From: Profftia lariciata
GTDB taxonomy: Bacteria > Pseudomonadota > Gammaproteobacteria > Enterobacterales > Enterobacteriaceae
Direction of reading: 5' to 3'
Assembly: GCF_020541265.1 (NCBI RefSeq)
Contig: NZ_CP045925.1
Span: forward strand, 62,001-126,000
Length of the DNA: 64,000 bases
A program made the translations under genes and the position numbers. Position 1 is the first letter of the stretch. Each line of letters opens with the position of its first letter. Under the pieces are notes generated by a model. That model made no database searches. It was not told the DNA's origin and was given only the letters and a program-made list of their open reading frames with translations. Positions 63,710 to 64,000 of this stretch are shown here, piece by piece.

Positions 63710-63900
63710 AACATCCTCATTAGCTAATACAATAAAATAATTAAAATATCTAATATCTTGGTTTATTAAAATATAGTAGTCTTTACTAAAATTGTAAATA
63801 TATAAATAAATATAAAATAATAAATTTACTTATTTATAAAAATAACTAAAACTTGCTATTATTTTAATTAAAGTTTTTTAAAAATATAATTAACAATTAT

Positions 63901-64000
63901 TTACCAAATAGTCCAGGTGGAATCATACCTTCAATATTACGCATCATTGTCTTTGTGAAACCTCCTTTTTTTATTTGTTTCATTATACGCTGCATTTGAT
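63901..64000 (-). CDS. ffh: signal recognition particle protein Ffh, 3' end (cut by window edge)
   Basis: Only the last 32 codons are inside the window: QMQRIMKQIKKGG-type sequence followed by MMRNIEGMIPPGLFGK and TAA. This matches the methionine-rich M domain end of E. coli Ffh (MQRMMKKMKKGG, MMPPGFPGR). Ffh with 4.5S RNA targets nascent membrane proteins to FtsY. It precedes rpsP as in E. coli, 191 bases away. Confidence 0.92.

Noticed and set aside
1..64000. An undescribed multi-gene system, mobile element or prophage
   Set aside because: Every intact gene belongs to a well-known Enterobacterales housekeeping family; no transposase, integrase, phage, toxin, secretion or defence gene was seen on either strand.

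Overview
The window comes from the chromosome of a strongly reduced, extremely AT-rich gammaproteobacterium. Almost every gene aligns nearly full length with its Enterobacterales counterpart, from memory of E. coli sequences; no search was run. The combination of a housekeeping-only gene set, a very strong A+T bias, long gene-free spacers, decaying pseudogenes and no mobile DNA points to an obligate, maternally transmitted insect endosymbiont. Species and host cannot be named from this sequence. By my sum, about 25 kb of 64 kb (roughly 39%) is intact gene or RNA. The rest is spacer, so genes have been inactivated faster than their DNA has been deleted.

Layout. 1-970: the 3' part of rsmI, then rnpB with a promoter inside the end of rsmI. 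2.6-5.1 kb: a full-length fossil of ribB (minus) and intact ubiK (plus), the E. coli neighbourhood. 9-16 kb: aroH, nth, fpr and tpiA, well separated. 18.9 kb: tRNA-Trp. 20.5-27.3 kb: rluD, pheA and a full-length tyrA fossil, in E. coli order. 29.4 kb: hupA. 33-34.6 kb: lipB and lipA. 35.7-42.9 kb: cycA, metG (naturally truncated, its lost C-terminal domain still readable downstream) and ispB. 44.3-51.2 kb: dinF, dnaB, ung (one frameshift in a T9 run), then grpE and nadK, divergent, with a recognisable heat-shock promoter for grpE. 52.4-61.3 kb: bamE, yhdP, tldD. 61.7-64 kb: the rpsP-rimM-trmD-rplS operon behind the end of ffh.

Function. Retained functions cover core information processing (DnaB, HU, ribosomal proteins, RNA-modifying enzymes, MetRS, RNase P, SRP), protein folding (GrpE), glycolysis (TpiA), lipoate synthesis, ubiquinone support (IspB, UbiK), NADP synthesis and redox (NadK, Fpr), outer-membrane upkeep (BamE, YhdP) and part of aromatic synthesis (AroH, PheA). 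The branch point is informative: PheA is intact while TyrA is a fossil, so the cell could make phenylalanine (phenylpyruvate) but not tyrosine by this route. The ribB fossil means riboflavin synthesis is broken here unless a second copy exists.

I found no CRISPR array, insertion sequence, prophage, secretion or toxin system, and no candidate for an undescribed multi-gene system. The items worth following are signs of ongoing decay and rescue: the ung T9 frameshift, the MetRS truncation, the fossil genes, a mismatched tRNA-Trp without encoded CCA, and long AT-only hairpins, some far from any gene.
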